Source: Sesamum alatum (lineage: Eukaryota; Streptophyta; Magnoliopsida; Lamiales; Pedaliaceae). Taken from it: a stretch of DNA of 64,000 nt. The position numbers and the translations under genes are program-made. The notes under the pieces were generated by a model. The model ran no database searches. It had not been told where the DNA came from and saw nothing but the letters and a program-made list of their open reading frames with translations. Numbering within the stretch: the stretch's first letter is position 1; every line of letters begins with the position of its first letter. The DNA lies in contig JACGWO010000012.1 in the NCBI GenBank assembly GCA_034509735.1, positions 21,171,188 through 21,235,187 on the forward strand. Reading direction: 5' to 3'. Below, one piece after another: positions 48,738-60,820 of this stretch.

Positions 48738-49690
48738 CTGCACGCCAAAACTGCTTTCAAATATCCAAATCAAATTTTAATGAAAATGTTAGTCCCAATC
48801 TACTTGAATACATAAGTGCAAGAAACAAACAATCTATAGGTTTTTCACTAATACCCAGACCACATAGCTCAAAAATGTTCCTATAATTAAAAAGAATTAA
48901 CATGATAAACACATTTAAGCAGAACCAACAGAAAGCCAACCACAAAAAATTAAAAAAAATAATCCTTGAATACAACATAAAATTTGCCACTTATAGTTTG
49001 TAAACAACAACTGCATGAGAGAAATTGCACACTTTTGTACTGCAAAGAGGTTTGAAAATGTGGGATTCTTTTATAACTTCATAAAGATATCATTAAAAAA
49101 AATGGGGTTTTAAACAACACAAACAAAAAAACACATAAAAAGAGGTAATTCCTCTAATTTACCAGCCTAACCCAAGTCAGCTGAGTTTACATGCAGGGTA
49201 ATTTGCTTTACCAGAAAGTTAGAACAACCCCCAAAAGAAAAAATTACCCATGACCAAGTCAACCCCAAAAGGTTCAACCTAACCTCACCATATGAACAGC
49301 CAAAATCTCCAATTCATGAAGGAAAATCCAACCACAGTACAAATAAAGAAGAATTATACTTCTAAAAACCTAAAAACAAATACAACAAAAGGCCCCCCGG
49401 CTCAATTAGAGAAAAAACGAATCAATAAACCAAAAGATCAGAAACAAACCAACAAATCAAGCACCTCAAACCCTAAACCCCACGTGATCCACCCCCAACA
49501 ACAATAACCCCACCGTAATTCTCGTGAATCAAACATTTGAAAATCCACACACACAACAGATACCACACCAAACGAAATTAAACCACCCTGGGTAAAAAAA
49601 CCCGAAAAAACTGATAAATTCGACGTACCAAAGGCCCGCTCAGCCCCGATTGGAGGTAGGTCTTCGACGATGGAAGACTCCAGAAAAAGA

Positions 49691-49721
<31 letters not shown>

Positions 49722-49740
49722 AGAGATTTCAAGAGTGCGA
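48738..49740 (-). promoter_or_regulatory. 5' UTR intron and leader of the DUF1644 gene, with telo-box and G-box
   Basis: Inferred intron 48738-49628 (donor CTTTG|GTACG, acceptor GTGCAG|AAG on the minus strand). Inside it AAACCCTAAACCC (49468-49480) lies directly beside CACGTG (49481-49486), a telo-box and G-box pair. The leader exon (about 49629-49735) contains a long GA tract. Transcription start and intron use are inferred. Confidence 0.5.
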
Positions 49741-50352
49741 GCAGCTGGATGAGAAAATGAAGTAAAAGGGAAGAAGAGGTTATTTATAGCTAATGTTGGT
49801 GTGCAATTACGGTTATGCCCTTCCCCTTGGGAAATGGTCTGATACCGTCAATGTGACGTATACCTAACTTCAATAGGCTTCTCATATTTAGGACATACCC
49901 CTGCCAAGGGCTTTAATGGAAATACTTTGTCTGAAAATATTTTCTTTTTTTTTTTTTGTCTGAAAAAATAATTTATAATTTACAATTTTTAGGTTCTTTT
50001 CATTTGAAAAATTATATTATTTTAATTAATTTTAAATAATTTGAATTCGGTTCCCATCGTGTAATATTTTAATGCAAAACATAAGTATTTACAACATAGA
50101 AATGTCAAAATTTTATGATAATTAATCAGAAGAAAGATCGAACACATGTTGGCTCAAGTAATAAGTACGAACGATTTATTATATAAAAAAATCATAAATT
50201 TCTTTTTATTTTTCTTCTTTCTATTTATCAAGTGCGTTGTGTTGATAAGTAATTCGTAAGTATCATTCTAATGATGTGGTTCCTTGGACTTGTTTAGGCT
50301 CACAACACTAAACAGAGTCGAAATTGTCTAATTTATATTTATATATATATAA

Positions 50353-50776
50353 GGTAAATTACAGTTATCTCTTCTAAAATTTGACATAATTATAATACTT
50401 TCTTATTGTTTGAAAAATTATAAATACCCCCTGAGATTTTTAATTGTCTAACAAATAACCCATTTCCAACCATTTTTATGAGTGAACAAATCAAAACGCC
50501 CATATGCATCGAAATATTTTTTGTTTAACTTGTAAAATTTATTTGGACTACAATGCGCAGGGAGAAATTTTTTAAATTTTTTACATAGAGGAGCAATAAT
50601 GCAATTTGTCTCGGCTGATTTTTCTACAATTTCAATAAAAAAAATTAAGGACAAAATGGTCAATTTCAGGCCTTTGGTTAAAAATTAGAAACCTTTTGGG
50701 GGTATTTATAATTTTTCAAACAACAATGGGTATTTATAATTATGTCAAACCTTATGGGAGGTGGCTGTAATTTACC
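50353..50776. mobile_element. Foldback MITE of the GGTAAATTACAG family
   Basis: The left end GGTAAATTACAGTTATCTC is opposed by GGAGGTGGCTGTAATTTACC. Inner AAAAATTATAAATACCCCC and its mirror are present. It sits in an AT repeat, so the 9 bp duplication (ATATATATA-like) cannot be tested. The family also occurs at 52733-53017 and, decayed, near 53625-54013. Confidence 0.7.
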
Positions 50777-51631
50777 ATATATATATATATATATATTAAG
50801 AAGTCAAAGGAAATAAAAATATTAGAAAGAATCTTATTGGGGTAAAATAATTACTTAATCTTTTAATGAAATAATGAATTTCTAATTTTATAAACTTCTT
50901 TTTTTGTAAATTATATCTATAAAACCAACAAATATATAAGTTATAAATACAAAATAAACTTAATTTAAAAAACCTAGAAACAGCGGGAAAAAAAGAGAAT
51001 TAAATAAAAATTATACTTCAATCATATTATAAAATAAGTCTATTTAATTATATCATACAATTCTCGCTCCCACAAGCCGCCGCCTACCCAAAGCCGCGCA
51101 TGTTGCCAGTTAATTGGGGAAAAGAAAAATTGTTGACAAAGGCGCCTTAGCCGGCTTCACTAGCTTACAAACCACGCCTTCTCTTCATTTTCTTTTTCTT
51201 TTCTTTTTGGTATTTTTGATAATTCATAATAATTTTGAAAGTAATTTTAATTGTTTAAGATTTTGAGGCAATGAAATTAATATATTCTACTTTCAGCTAA
51301 AACTCAACTCAATAAAAAAATGAGAGGGAGTTAAATTGCTCTATTTTAAAAAACACGGAGAGATAAATTGATTTATTTAAAACAATATGGAGAGGTAAAT
51401 TGGTATTTTATTTTCATAGGGGGTAATTTACTCATTTGCAATATCACATGAGATTGCTTGCATTTTTCCTATTTTTAATTGATAGTTTATATTTTTGAAC
51501 TACTTAAATTAAATTTATCTAAACCAAAATTTATAAATACAATTTAATGGTAAAGCTGCTCTTTTGCTTTTTCTCTTTTAATATATTTCTAGCATATTTG
51601 TGGAGTTACAAATGAATAAATTTAAATAGTA

Positions 51632-51910
51632 GGGATAATTACATTTATACTCTTGATCTATGGTCTGTTTGCACAAACCACAACTGTCTTTTGCATAATT
51701 GCATAAATCATTCCTGATAGTCATAATTCAGGGATAATTTGTGTAATGATGTTAACGTTTTTGGGGAGTATATGTGTAATTTTTCAAAAAGCATGGGTAG
51801 TTTGTGTAACTGGTGTCGATGTTTCTAGTGCATGTATATGTCATCATCCAAAAGATATGAGTGATTTGTATAAACAGTCATAGATCAGGAGGTGTAGATA
51901 TAATTATTCG
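51632..51910. mobile_element. Mutator-like MITE, sister of 20009 and 62000 copies
   Basis: A 279 bp element with left end GGGATAATTACATTTATACTC and right end GGTGTAGATATAATTATTCG. Flanks TAAATAGTA and TACATGGTA match at 7 of 9. It shares the phrase ATGGTCTGTTTGCACAAACCA with the relatives. Confidence 0.7.
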
Positions 51911-52322
51911 TACATGGTATTTTAATCACGTAGATGTCACACTTAGTGCACAATATACAGAATAAGTGAATAATTGACATATACCCTATTTCAGGATATG
52001 TTTCGATCATTCATCTGTAGACTCAATGCACAAAACGCCTGATATAATATTTATTTTGCGCATAAACATAGATAACAACAAAATTAATGTTTAATTAATT
52101 ATTGAATCTTGACCAAATCCTAGGCATTGCACCACCTATCCATGTGTTAATTGATGCACATACTTAGGCAGAGATTGTAAGGGGGAAAATCCATGTCCAA
52201 AAATCTATAAATTCACCTGCAATAAAATCCAAACCTTCATATACTTTATTTCAATTATTTAAATTTCTTCAATTATACAGTCTCATTATCCAAAAATAAA
52301 TAAATTAATAAGAAGCAAGGAA

Positions 52323-53408
52323 ATGGAAGGCCAAGGTCCCAACATCACATACAACGCTGATGGAGACTCAGTACAATCTCAGGTATTTTTTCATTAACGT
52401 CATTTCTCATCTCGATCAGATTTCTCACCGCGAAGTATTGGATGTTTTTATCGAAATCAAATACACCTCTCGTGGTTTATTTGATATGGGATGATAATAA
52501 ATATTATTATTAATTTTCTTTTTTTCCCCTTGATAAATAGATGAGGAGGGAATGGAATGACATGATGAACCAACCATCACACAAGCAAAACCAAATCCAG
52601 ACAACCAACTTCCTTCAAGAGGTATATACTTCCTAAATAAATTCTTTTTTTTATTTCCATTTTAATTAATTCATGAAAATTCTAATAATTTTCTCTTTTA
52701 TTTCTCAATGCATGTTTAATATATAATATATAGGGTAAATTACAGCCACCTCCCTTGATGTTTGGCATAATTACAAATACCCTCTGTGTAAAAACTTAAG
52801 AAACCTCTCCTTACGTATTATAATCCAAAAAAGTTCAAAATGTTTTAAAAATAATTCATTTTGTATAAGGGTATTTTGGTCAATTCACTCATAAAATGAA
52901 TGAGAATAGATTATTTGTTAGACGGTTACAAACCTCAGGGAGTATTTATAATTTTTCAAACAACAAGGGGTATTTATAATTATGTCAAATCTCAAGAAGA
53001 GTAACTGTAATTTACCCTGTATATATATATTTATGCATAATATTATAGACTGGATCACAAGTTAAGAACATGACACAAGGAGCAGCCGATGTAGGAAAAG
53101 GAGCTGCTCAAGGCGTGGCCAGCCTCGCCCAAGGAGCGGCTCTAGGGACGGCTAACATAACTCAGGGAGCGGCTGACACCGTCAAGAATACTCTAGTGAT
53201 GAACAATGCCGGCGGCACCACCACCAGCAGCGGTGGCACCACCACGACGAACTTTTCCGGCGGCCATAATATGGAGGGCTCAGGCAATCGGAACAACATG
53301 AATAGTGATATGGAGGGGGTAACCCATCCAAGCAACCCCATTAACATGGATGGCATAACTGATCCAAGCAGCATCAACTCCCCAAGCAACCGTAATACCG
53401 GGATTTGA
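52323..53408 (+). CDS. LEA-like seed/stress protein, 166 aa
   Basis: Exons are 52323-52382, 52541-52621 and 53049-53408 (60 + 81 + 360 nt, all phase 0, GT-AG). The product is hydrophilic. An N-terminal region (MEGQGPNITYNADGDSVQSQ) is followed by MRREWNDMMNQPSHK and an amphipathic Ala/Gly/Gln repeat. That repeat reads TQGAADVGKGAAQGV, SLAQGAALGTA, ITQGAADTVKNTL (about 53-92), like the 11-mer helices of group 3 LEA proteins. A Gly/Thr/Ser/Asn-rich disordered tail follows. Such proteins protect membranes or enzymes in dry cells, which is family knowledge. There is no signal peptide, cysteine or membrane segment. Intron 2 contains a MITE. The ATG context (AAGGAAATGG) is good. Exact subfamily is uncertain. 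Confidence 0.83.
52733..53017. mobile_element. Foldback MITE in LEA gene intron 2
   Basis: A 285 bp element opening GGGTAAATTACAGCCACC and closing GAGTAACTGTAATTTACCC. The arms are mirrored (GGCATAATTACAAATACCC against the complement of GGGGTATTTATAATTATGTC). Flanks are AT-rich and match poorly. Same family as 50353-50776. Confidence 0.72.
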
Positions 53409-53624
53409 TTTTTATCTTTTTTTTTTTAATTTTGTTTCTTGAATTTCCCTTTTACTTGGAAAAATAATTAGTAAAATTGGTGCATTAATGTCCAAAGTAG
53501 GTTGAAGTACCACATGTTTTGTGACAAGGATTGTTGATGTGTTTTTTAAGAAGTGAGATTAAAATTGTGGGTCATTTAGAGTCGCTTCCATGGGGTCATT
53601 TACGAACGTAAAATCTATTTGTTA

Positions 53625-54013
53625 TTTGAAAAATTATAAATACCCCCTTAATTTAAACGTTCGTCTAACAACAAACTCATTTTGTAGTCTCCGTTAGATT
53701 CCCATTTAATTTTTATGGTAAATTGCCTAAAATATTTCTTTTTATTATAAGTTATGATTTTATATATTTTTAAAAAAAAATTTATAATATTTTTATGAAT
53801 TAATATTCTCTATAGATACATTATTTTACTCATCCTCATATTTTCTTACTTTTCTCAAATAAAAAATTCAGCAATAAAAATATAATACTTTTCACATCAT
53901 CGTCTAAGAGGTACATAATTATTTTTCATTTGAGGGATATTTGTAATTTTTCAAACAATAAAAAATATTTATAATTATATCATAACTCAAAGAAGGTAGT
54001 TATAATTTAACCA
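53625..54013. repeat. Degenerate foldback MITE downstream of the LEA gene
   Basis: TTTGAAAAATTATAAATACCCC on the left is mirrored by GGATATTTGTAATTTTTCAAA and GTAGTTATAATTTAACC on the right. The left end is lost or altered. Same family as 50353 and 52733. Confidence 0.5.
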
Positions 54014-54414
54014 AAAAAAAAAATTCGTTCTTTAATGAATGTGTATGAGCTATTTTCTTTTTTTGCGTTTTAGCAATAGTTTCCTTTAGAATATTTAGTT
54101 AGATTAATTAAGGATATTGAGGCGAATTGCACCTATACATTTTTCAAATGTAATTTTTATTTCAAATTTTATTACATTTTTTATTTTATTTAATATAAAT
54201 ACAAAAATTACGTCATTTTAATTCATTTAAGAATTTTTTTTTGTATATCGTGGCGTGTGAATATTACATAAATAGAATAGTAGAATTAGATGCAATAAAT
54301 TTTTAAATAAAAAAATTCAAAAAGGGCCTTTCGTATTATACACACTAGTATGTATTACAAAAGACACAGAAAACTTAGACATCAAATTATTACATAATTG
54401 TATGAGTATTCTTT

Positions 54415-54690
54415 TGAAAAATTGTAATTTTGATCCCATTGGACAAGAGGTGTTGCATTATTGATCCCGCACTTTACAAGATTAACATGTGTGGTCCCAC
54501 AAGATTAAAACACAGTGCAGATGTGATCCCAAAGCTTAATATAGATTTGGCCCCTTAGAATTGGTGCTTGAAACTATATCTGCAACGTATTTTAATCCTG
54601 TATGACCAAAAATGCTAATCCCGTAAAATACAAGATCGAAAATACAACACCTCCAATCGAATGGGACCAAAACTGCAATTTTTGCCTGTC
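54415..54690. repeat. Foldback element
   Basis: AAAAATTGTAATTTTGATCCC is opposed by GGGACCAAAACTGCAATTTTTGCC. Inner phrases on ACAAG and GATCCC are mirrored. The ends have no clear duplication. Confidence 0.5.
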
Positions 54691-54699
54691 TTTTTGTGT

Positions 54700-55240
54700 A
54701 TTTCAATTGTTACATTAACAAAAGTTACACATATATATCCCTTAAAAAGGTTACATAATCTAGTTTTAAGGAAAATAAAACATGAGATACATATCCCACT
54801 CTTGTTTCCACTTAGACCCCCTTGAAAATAGCACAATTACATTTTCTCATATTTCATAGGGAGTCCTTTTTAATAGTGTAATTATGCTACTTTAGAGGGG
54901 GGCAAAATATAATTATGCTAATTCAAGGGAACAAGATAGAAAAAAAATCTGATTTGAATATAGGATCTGGGAACAATGCATATCCCATGATCCACCAGTA
55001 TGTCTCTTACTCAGACACCACCACACTCCTATGTACCCAAAACCTGATCAGGAATGCAAGCATAAACTTGATCACCATATACAACTTCTCTTAGGGGGAA
55101 GACAAAACGATTCGTCGAGCATACAGACCAAGATCGAAACAGACGGGGCATCATAAACATCGGCAAGTGAGGGAACAACAGAACAGAGAGTCGAGCTGAT
55201 ACATAGAATAAGCTTACGTTTGATCTTATTGAGTGCAAGA
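54700..55240. other. 3' flank of the BRCC36 gene
   Basis: No separate gene is supported. 55000-55240, less AT-rich, is probably the 3' UTR of the minus-strand gene that stops at 55241. Confidence 0.45.
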
Positions 55241-58200
55241 CTAGGATCCTCTTCTGATTCGGCTACCACTGGTGCTTTTCAGGTGGCTGAAGTCGGCAGG
55301 GTACAAGTCTCGGTGGCCACCGCTTCGGAGCGATTGAGATGGAGAGCGTGGAGAGAGGTTTGACGGGCTTCCTCTTGAAAGCTCCGACTCCAGAATGTTG
55401 GCTTCTTCCGCAAGCAGTTTTAGCTGTTACAAGAAAGGCGAATATGAGGCTGTAACATTCAGTTATATTGGGTTTAAGCGAATAAAATGATCAAACAGCT
55501 TCCGGTGTTTGCAAGTTGTTGAGAATGTCTAGTTAATTTTCATATCATGCTTAACGCCGGAAGGAGGAAAATATCCCGCAGGGATGAGAAAATGAAGAAT
55601 GAAAAAAGTTAAACTAAGATTACGCATTTTGGAGATCATGCAAGGGAACAGATACTAAAAGTTGAACGTCGCCGACCAGTACCTGAATTTCATTTTCTCT
55701 CAAGCGATCTTGAAGAGCATTCATAGCAGGGTTCAAGCTGCAATGAATAAACATAGCAAATGTCAACAAAACACCAAGCCAAAGTCGCTAAATGAAAGAC
55801 TTCTATTGCTTCTTACCAATATTCAATCATTTTGCACATCGAAGCCTTGTACGTCGATGTGTGATGAATGAACGAAAGAGGGTGAACTTTGCCATTGCTA
55901 AAGATGCACCGAAAAATAGGGTTGGTTAATAAAGAAAATATGAAATGTTGACTGTAAAAAGGAAATTGCGGTGTGCCCGTCAGACAAAACCTGGTATTTT
56001 GAGTCATTGCTTGGTTATACGCTGTCCTCTCCTCTTCATACAGTACACGTTGAAGATTTGTGAAGGATGACAGAGGAGAATCAAGATTAAGAAGGGACGA
56101 CGTAGGCAGAACATGCAGCGGGATTTCCTTTCTGACAAATTCTGCCCCACTGCGACAAAACAACTTCCCTTTAAGATTCATGCAGAAAGATACGTTATAC
56201 GGCAATTACAAATATGCTAATATAATGGCCCTGTATTGACACGGTACTAGGAAATAAAAGATAATGGGAAAGCAAAAAAGGTTCGACAGTAAGCAAACAA
56301 ACCGTTTAAATGAAATGCAATAGCAAGAAGATGACATAAATGTAGACCTCAGCATCGAGATCACGAAACCAATTACATAACTCAGTGGCTTTCCTCTATT
56401 TCCATGCAATGATATTATCTTTTCAGATTCAATTTGCAAACCACATTATATACTAACGAAGTGATAGAGTACATACTCATGTTACCTCATCTCCAAATTT
56501 GACAGATGCATCGCTTCTTGCATACCTTCTGACATATCCATGGGATCCAAATCATGAATTACATTGTTTAAACTGTTGGCATTGTAATTATTTCCTGTTT
56601 TGGCATCAGCATTCGCAAAAAAACCTCCCAATCGTGGTGATTTCCCCGTGCCCTAGCCAATCAAAGGCAGTTAACATACATCAAAAGACAATAAAGACAT
56701 CAATGCATTGATTGAAGAGGAAGTGTTGTCATTCTATGAGGACCGGTTGTGTAGTTACTAAACCGAGCATATTCAATTAATGTTTAGTTTATCAAGAACC
56801 ATCATCGCAACAGTTCAATAATTTTCACCTCTCAGGCCCACTAAGCATGGCTTATTGCTGATCAAAGTCATCAAAGACTTGGTGAACATCATAACTGCAT
56901 GGGAAATAACTCAACAGAAGGAAACGTAGCATTTATAGAAACTACGAAAGTGAACAAAGAAATCAAGAAGCCATGTCAATTCAGGCATACCTTAGAAGCT
57001 ACAGAAGTTGCCGCTGAATCTCCAGTGTCTTGTTCCATACTTTCTCCCCGGGAAGAGCCAAACACAGGCATAGTATTGTCTGAGGAACTTATAGATGATT
57101 CGATGTCTATAACAGAACTTTTTTGTACAGGGACAAGAGAAACAGGTTTCATTGTGTGATTCTGCTTGCCATCCAAAGATTGAAAGGCAATAACTTGAAT
57201 CCTTCCGACCTGTAATGATTCAAATTAACTTTGAAAAGAAAAAGGGACAAAGTTGATTTCTCAGGGATAATCTTATTAAGACTAACCTTTTGAGCATCTT
57301 CACTGAAACAGGAAAATATCAACCCAATAAATCCAGAATCCAATAGCTGATACATTGCCTGAGTCCGCACATCTGCAGAAACCCGACAAGAGGAGCATCT
57401 TATTGTCATAACAAATAAGGGTTACATAGACCAAATACCCTGAGAACAAGATAAAACCTTGACAGATCTAAATTTTTTCCAAACTATTAGAAACGACCAT
57501 TATGTTAAATGGGGGCATTTTAACAGCTTTTCAATTTGGAGAAGCACTTTTCGGCAGAATACTACACACCGACTAAGGGAAGAAAAGAATCTGAAAACAG
57601 AAACCCCTTTTTACAGGACAAAGAAACCATCAACAGTAAAACCATGCTGGATACCATAATCTTCTATATGCTGGTCAAGAATCAACTTTTGCCAAAGAGT
57701 AACTTTAGGGTAGCCTGAACTTCACGGGAATTTCATCGAGCTTTCTTCCAAGTGTAGCACCAATTGTGAAAATTTTATTTACTGGAGAACAGGAAATCCA
57801 TGATCTATGGGTGAAAGGTCTTCAACTATGAATCAGAAGGGCATGCAGACGACAAAGGTTCTAATCCTAGTCCAAAGGGATTAAAATTTCTTGCAAATAG
57901 GGAACTAGAAATTGATTAAACAAATGGGATACAACAAGTTTTCATAAGATCATAATAGATGCTGCCTAACATCTAGATAGTACAATATAACATAAGGTAT
58001 TTGGTAGAGAAACTTCTAAATGAAGTCCAAACCATTGTCCCTGAAGCATTCCAATATTGAAAACTCACCAACATGAGAAGGGAGGACCGTAATATGAGGA
58101 TGTGAGTGATACCAGCCAATCACTCTAGTTGTGGTTCCTGTTGCCATTGTCATTCTGTGTCATATAGTTAATTGAACAAAGACATCCATAATCAACAGCG

Positions 58201-59918
58201 GGAAATGCATATGGTACATTAACTGCAAGTTTCACTATGCAAATTCTGAGTCCAGATCTAGTCTATAAAAAGTGACCTGCGAGTGCAATTGGATAACAAA
58301 CTGCAGGGGATTAAGGTTATTGTTTATCAAACACTTTATGCTTCTTTTTATTAATAGTTCTAGCATACAGATCCAATAAGCGTGAAGTAAGATTAAAAAC
58401 TCAATTGTTTAAAATGTCCTGGCGCATTAAATTTAAGACATCAACACCAAACATAAGGTAGACAAAAGTCAGAAATAAATGCAACTATTTCAATTTATAA
58501 ACATAAAAGATCAATTTTGCAAATATTATATGCAGCTCTTAGTTGAGCACACACTCAGTAATTACTTTCAAGAATTTCCTTCTTTCACATTTAGTTTTGT
58601 TTGAACAAAATCCATAAGTCCAATGACATTAAGCATTGCAAAAAGGATATCTCAGCATGAACTGATGCAGCAGTCAGCTGCTCCGGGTTTGTCTCTACTC
58701 TATCCTTCTGTCGATCGGAACGTGGCTGTGGAAGTGCTCCCCAAATCAATGCAGTTACATTACCATTCTTTGAATGCTGAACAAGAAACCAAATGTAATG
58801 TAATTTATCAGTGCATGAGAACCACCAGAAACTAAATCATAGAAAATCCAAGCGGAATACAAGTCCGACATCCAAGAGTAAGTGGCTGCGGATATCTGGA
58901 TCAGTATAATGAATAACGAATTAACTAACTGGACCTTAATTATCAAAGTTATAAAAACCACAGCCATCACCAACCGGTGCGCGTGCAATCAGGTGTGAGA
59001 CCCATAATTTATGATAGTCATAACGATGTCAAAAAGCTCAGGTTGGGCTCTCATGTCACTCTACGTAATGAGGTGAATTTTGCATACAGATTAGCTTTCC
59101 GTTAAAATGCTGTAAAAGAATAAGAAACTATAATTTGAATCTGGAAGCAAAAAGTATTGAATTACACTTCATAACTTCGGAACATGCTGTTGGTGAACTT
59201 TGCAGAATCCAAAACCAAATTACTGTTGCAGCTACTATAAACCACATTTTGAATTAACATAAAAAACAGTATGAGGCGTCTGCCACTCAAGAATTCATAA
59301 AGCTATTCATAATTCTCTTAAATTCCGAACAACCTGCCATTTTACAAAGGCATCAAAATCCATCATAACATAAATGTTGTCCACTTAATCTAAAATTCTC
59401 TGTAAGAATCCAAGTGCATTCAAATTTGACCAAATTAGATAACAAAACTCTAGAGCGCATTCAAAAATTTGCAAAACAAATTGGTAAAACCAAGAAAATA
59501 ACCAGCAAACTACAATCTGCCCTGCAAAACCCATTTGGAACAGAACAAAGCCACTAAATTTACAAAGGCAAAACTCATAAAGAAAAATGGAGAAATCAGG
59601 AAAACAGTCATAGAAAAAGCATCTACTTAAAAGATTTCCAAGACAGCGGTAGCAAGAACTCGTGAACCCATTAGGTAAAAACACCATAAAAGCATTAATT
59701 TGTCCACACAAAAACCAAATTGGAGTAGAACAAAGACGCAAACCCCACAAAGCTAAAACCCACAAAAACAGCAAACAAAAAGAGCAAAAACAGAAAAATC
59801 CATGGACCTGAATGTCACCAAGAAGAAGGCCCATGATCTCCTCCGTCTCAGTGGACAATGCATGGGTCAGACACGTCAACCACACTTCCTCCGACATCTT
59901 CACACTCGTTAGAGACAT
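55241..59918 (-). CDS. BRCC36: K63-specific deubiquitinase BRCC36, 424 aa
   Basis: Ten exons on the minus strand: 59808-59918, 58651-58776, 58069-58156, 57287-57372, 56991-57209, 56486-56652, 55991-56149, 55817-55897, 55683-55737, 55241-55423 (425 codons with stop). It is a JAMM/MPN+ zinc metalloprotease that cleaves K63-linked ubiquitin, the catalytic subunit of BRCA1-A/BRISC-type complexes acting in DNA repair. Seen: MSLTSVKMSEEVWLTCL, the catalytic-glutamate stretch TEEIMGLLLGD, and the JAMM motif H96-S-H98...S106-x2-D109 in GWYHSHPHITVLPSHVD. Then come DVRTQAMYQLLDSGFIGLIF, a Ser-rich plant linker, and a C-terminal helix region ending in a Ser/Arg tail. Nine of the splice junction pairs were checked by phase. 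Intron 2 fits AT-AC ends, not GT-AG. The first ATG (59916-59918) is used because an upstream GTG is not a plant start. The gene looks intact. Confidence 0.94.
58157..58650 (-). other. Probable U12-type AT-AC intron of BRCC36
   Basis: On the minus strand the intron begins ATATCCTTTT, the U12 5' splice-site consensus. It ends TTCAATTAACTATATGACAC, with a TTAAC branch-like core about 11 bases before the terminal AC. Joining GAG|AGA gives ...AASVHAE-RMTMATG..., in phase and matching the family (human and plant BRCC36 have A-S-x-x-A-E-R at this point). The only GT-AG alternative (GTTCATG...ACACAG) shifts the frame. Length is 494 nt. Confidence 0.85.
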
Positions 59919-60250
59919 CCCTTTCACTTTCTCTCTCTATACGTATATCGATCAATATCTACGTATCTTTGTACACCTATCAAAACCCTTTTTCCTCGTC
60001 GAAAACTCTCGCTGAAATGGCTGTGATTTTACCTCCCAAACCCAATGTAGGGAGAGGGCCAGACCAAGAGCAGAGAGGTTTGGTTTGGGGTTTGGGGAAA
60101 ATGGGCAAAAGCAAAATTAATTTGGGTTCTTGAGGACTGCGGCCGAGTAATTCATCGGTGTGGTGGGTCGCAGTTTTGACACGCTGCACCCGCGATTCCT
60201 AGCCGCGGATTCTGTTTAGAATTTCTCTTTTGATTTCGGGAGAATTGCAT
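59919..60250 (-). promoter_or_regulatory. 5' leader and promoter side of BRCC36
   Basis: The leader just upstream of the ATG is GA-rich on the minus strand (ATAGAGAGAGAAAGTGAAAG). 60010-60210 is less AT-rich. No clear TATA box is seen. 60240-60350 carries the phrase TTTTGCCCCTCC/TTTGCCCCCTC, like half of a foldback MITE. Confidence 0.35.
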
Positions 60251-60491
60251 TTTGCCCCTCCAATGTTTACATGGTAACAGTTTGCCCCCTCAAGTTGTAT
60301 GCAGCAATAGTAATACACACCAAAGCTTTGCCTCTTTATTACAATTTTCCCCCTCCCTTTTTTAAAATCTTTATTAATTTGCAGTAAAACTTAATACTTT
60401 GAAGTGACCAATTATTATAAATCATAAGATAGCATAATTGCAATCTATAATTTTGTAATTAGATTTAAATAAATATCTCAATAATTTCATA

Positions 60492-60572
60492 TGAAAATAT
60501 ACATTAAAAGACAATAATTTAAAAAGTAAAATTTATATATAACTGAAAATATACATTAAAAGACAATAATTT
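60492..60572. repeat. 29 bp direct repeat at the OST3 fragment breakpoint
   Basis: TGAAAATATACATTAAAAGA and the following nine bases occur at 60492-60520 and again at 60544-60572, separated by 23 bp. AATAATTTCATATG also occurs at both ends. The second copy runs straight into the truncated OST3 coding sequence. This is typical of templated filler DNA at a repaired break. Confidence 0.75.
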
Positions 60573-60820
60573 CATATGGAATGGAGCTGATGAGCGTTGA
60601 AGAAAATGAGGGAGTAAAAGGGACGAGGAGAGGGGAGAGAGATGATGCGGCGGAGGAGTGAGTCAGCGAGGTGAATGATGCCGATCGGGGACTGCGATTG
60701 GAGGGCGGAGAGTTCAAAGACAATGGAATCGGATGAAATGGGTGTGGCGTAGGATGCTAGGAGGGAGAAGAGGCTGACGAGGAGGAGTGCAACGGCGGTT
60801 GGGATTGGAGAGATCGCCAT
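60572..60820 (-). pseudogene. Truncated OST3/OST6 oligosaccharyltransferase subunit copy
   Basis: A frame of 82 residues starting MAISPIPTAVALLLVSLFSL, a signal peptide. It continues through FELSALQSQSPIGIIHLADS and RPFYSLIFFNAHQLHS, then hits a stop. This is the N-terminus of the plant OST3/OST6 subunit (a thioredoxin-like oxidoreductase of the ER oligosaccharyltransferase, about 340 aa, normally one exon). Homology stops abruptly where the remaining thioredoxin domain and four membrane segments should follow, and repeated AT-rich DNA takes over. The upstream flank (60821-61000) looks like an OST3 5' leader. No internal damage is seen, so the duplication may be recent. A short secreted peptide could still be made but would not be an OST subunit. 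Confidence 0.75.

Larger units (their letters stand above)
49760..52300. other. Mostly gene-free region with two Mutator-like MITEs
   Basis: 49745-49900 is probably the promoter of the minus-strand DUF1644 gene. Beyond the MITEs at 50353 and 51632 no gene is seen. A GC-richer patch at 51068-51175 (CAAGCCGCCGCCTACCC, GGCGCCTTAGCCGGC) has no recognisable product. Confidence 0.45.

Noticed and set aside
58651..58662. GT-AG alternative for BRCC36 intron 2 (GTTCATG donor with ACACAG acceptor)
   Set aside because: It shifts the frame before the JAMM motif and drops the conserved A-E-R.
59385..59807. Extension of the first BRCC36 exon into a Cys/Phe-rich frame
   Set aside because: This is intron sequence read through the GTCCATGG donor. 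The family sequence stops at GDIQ and resumes at HSKNG in the next exon.
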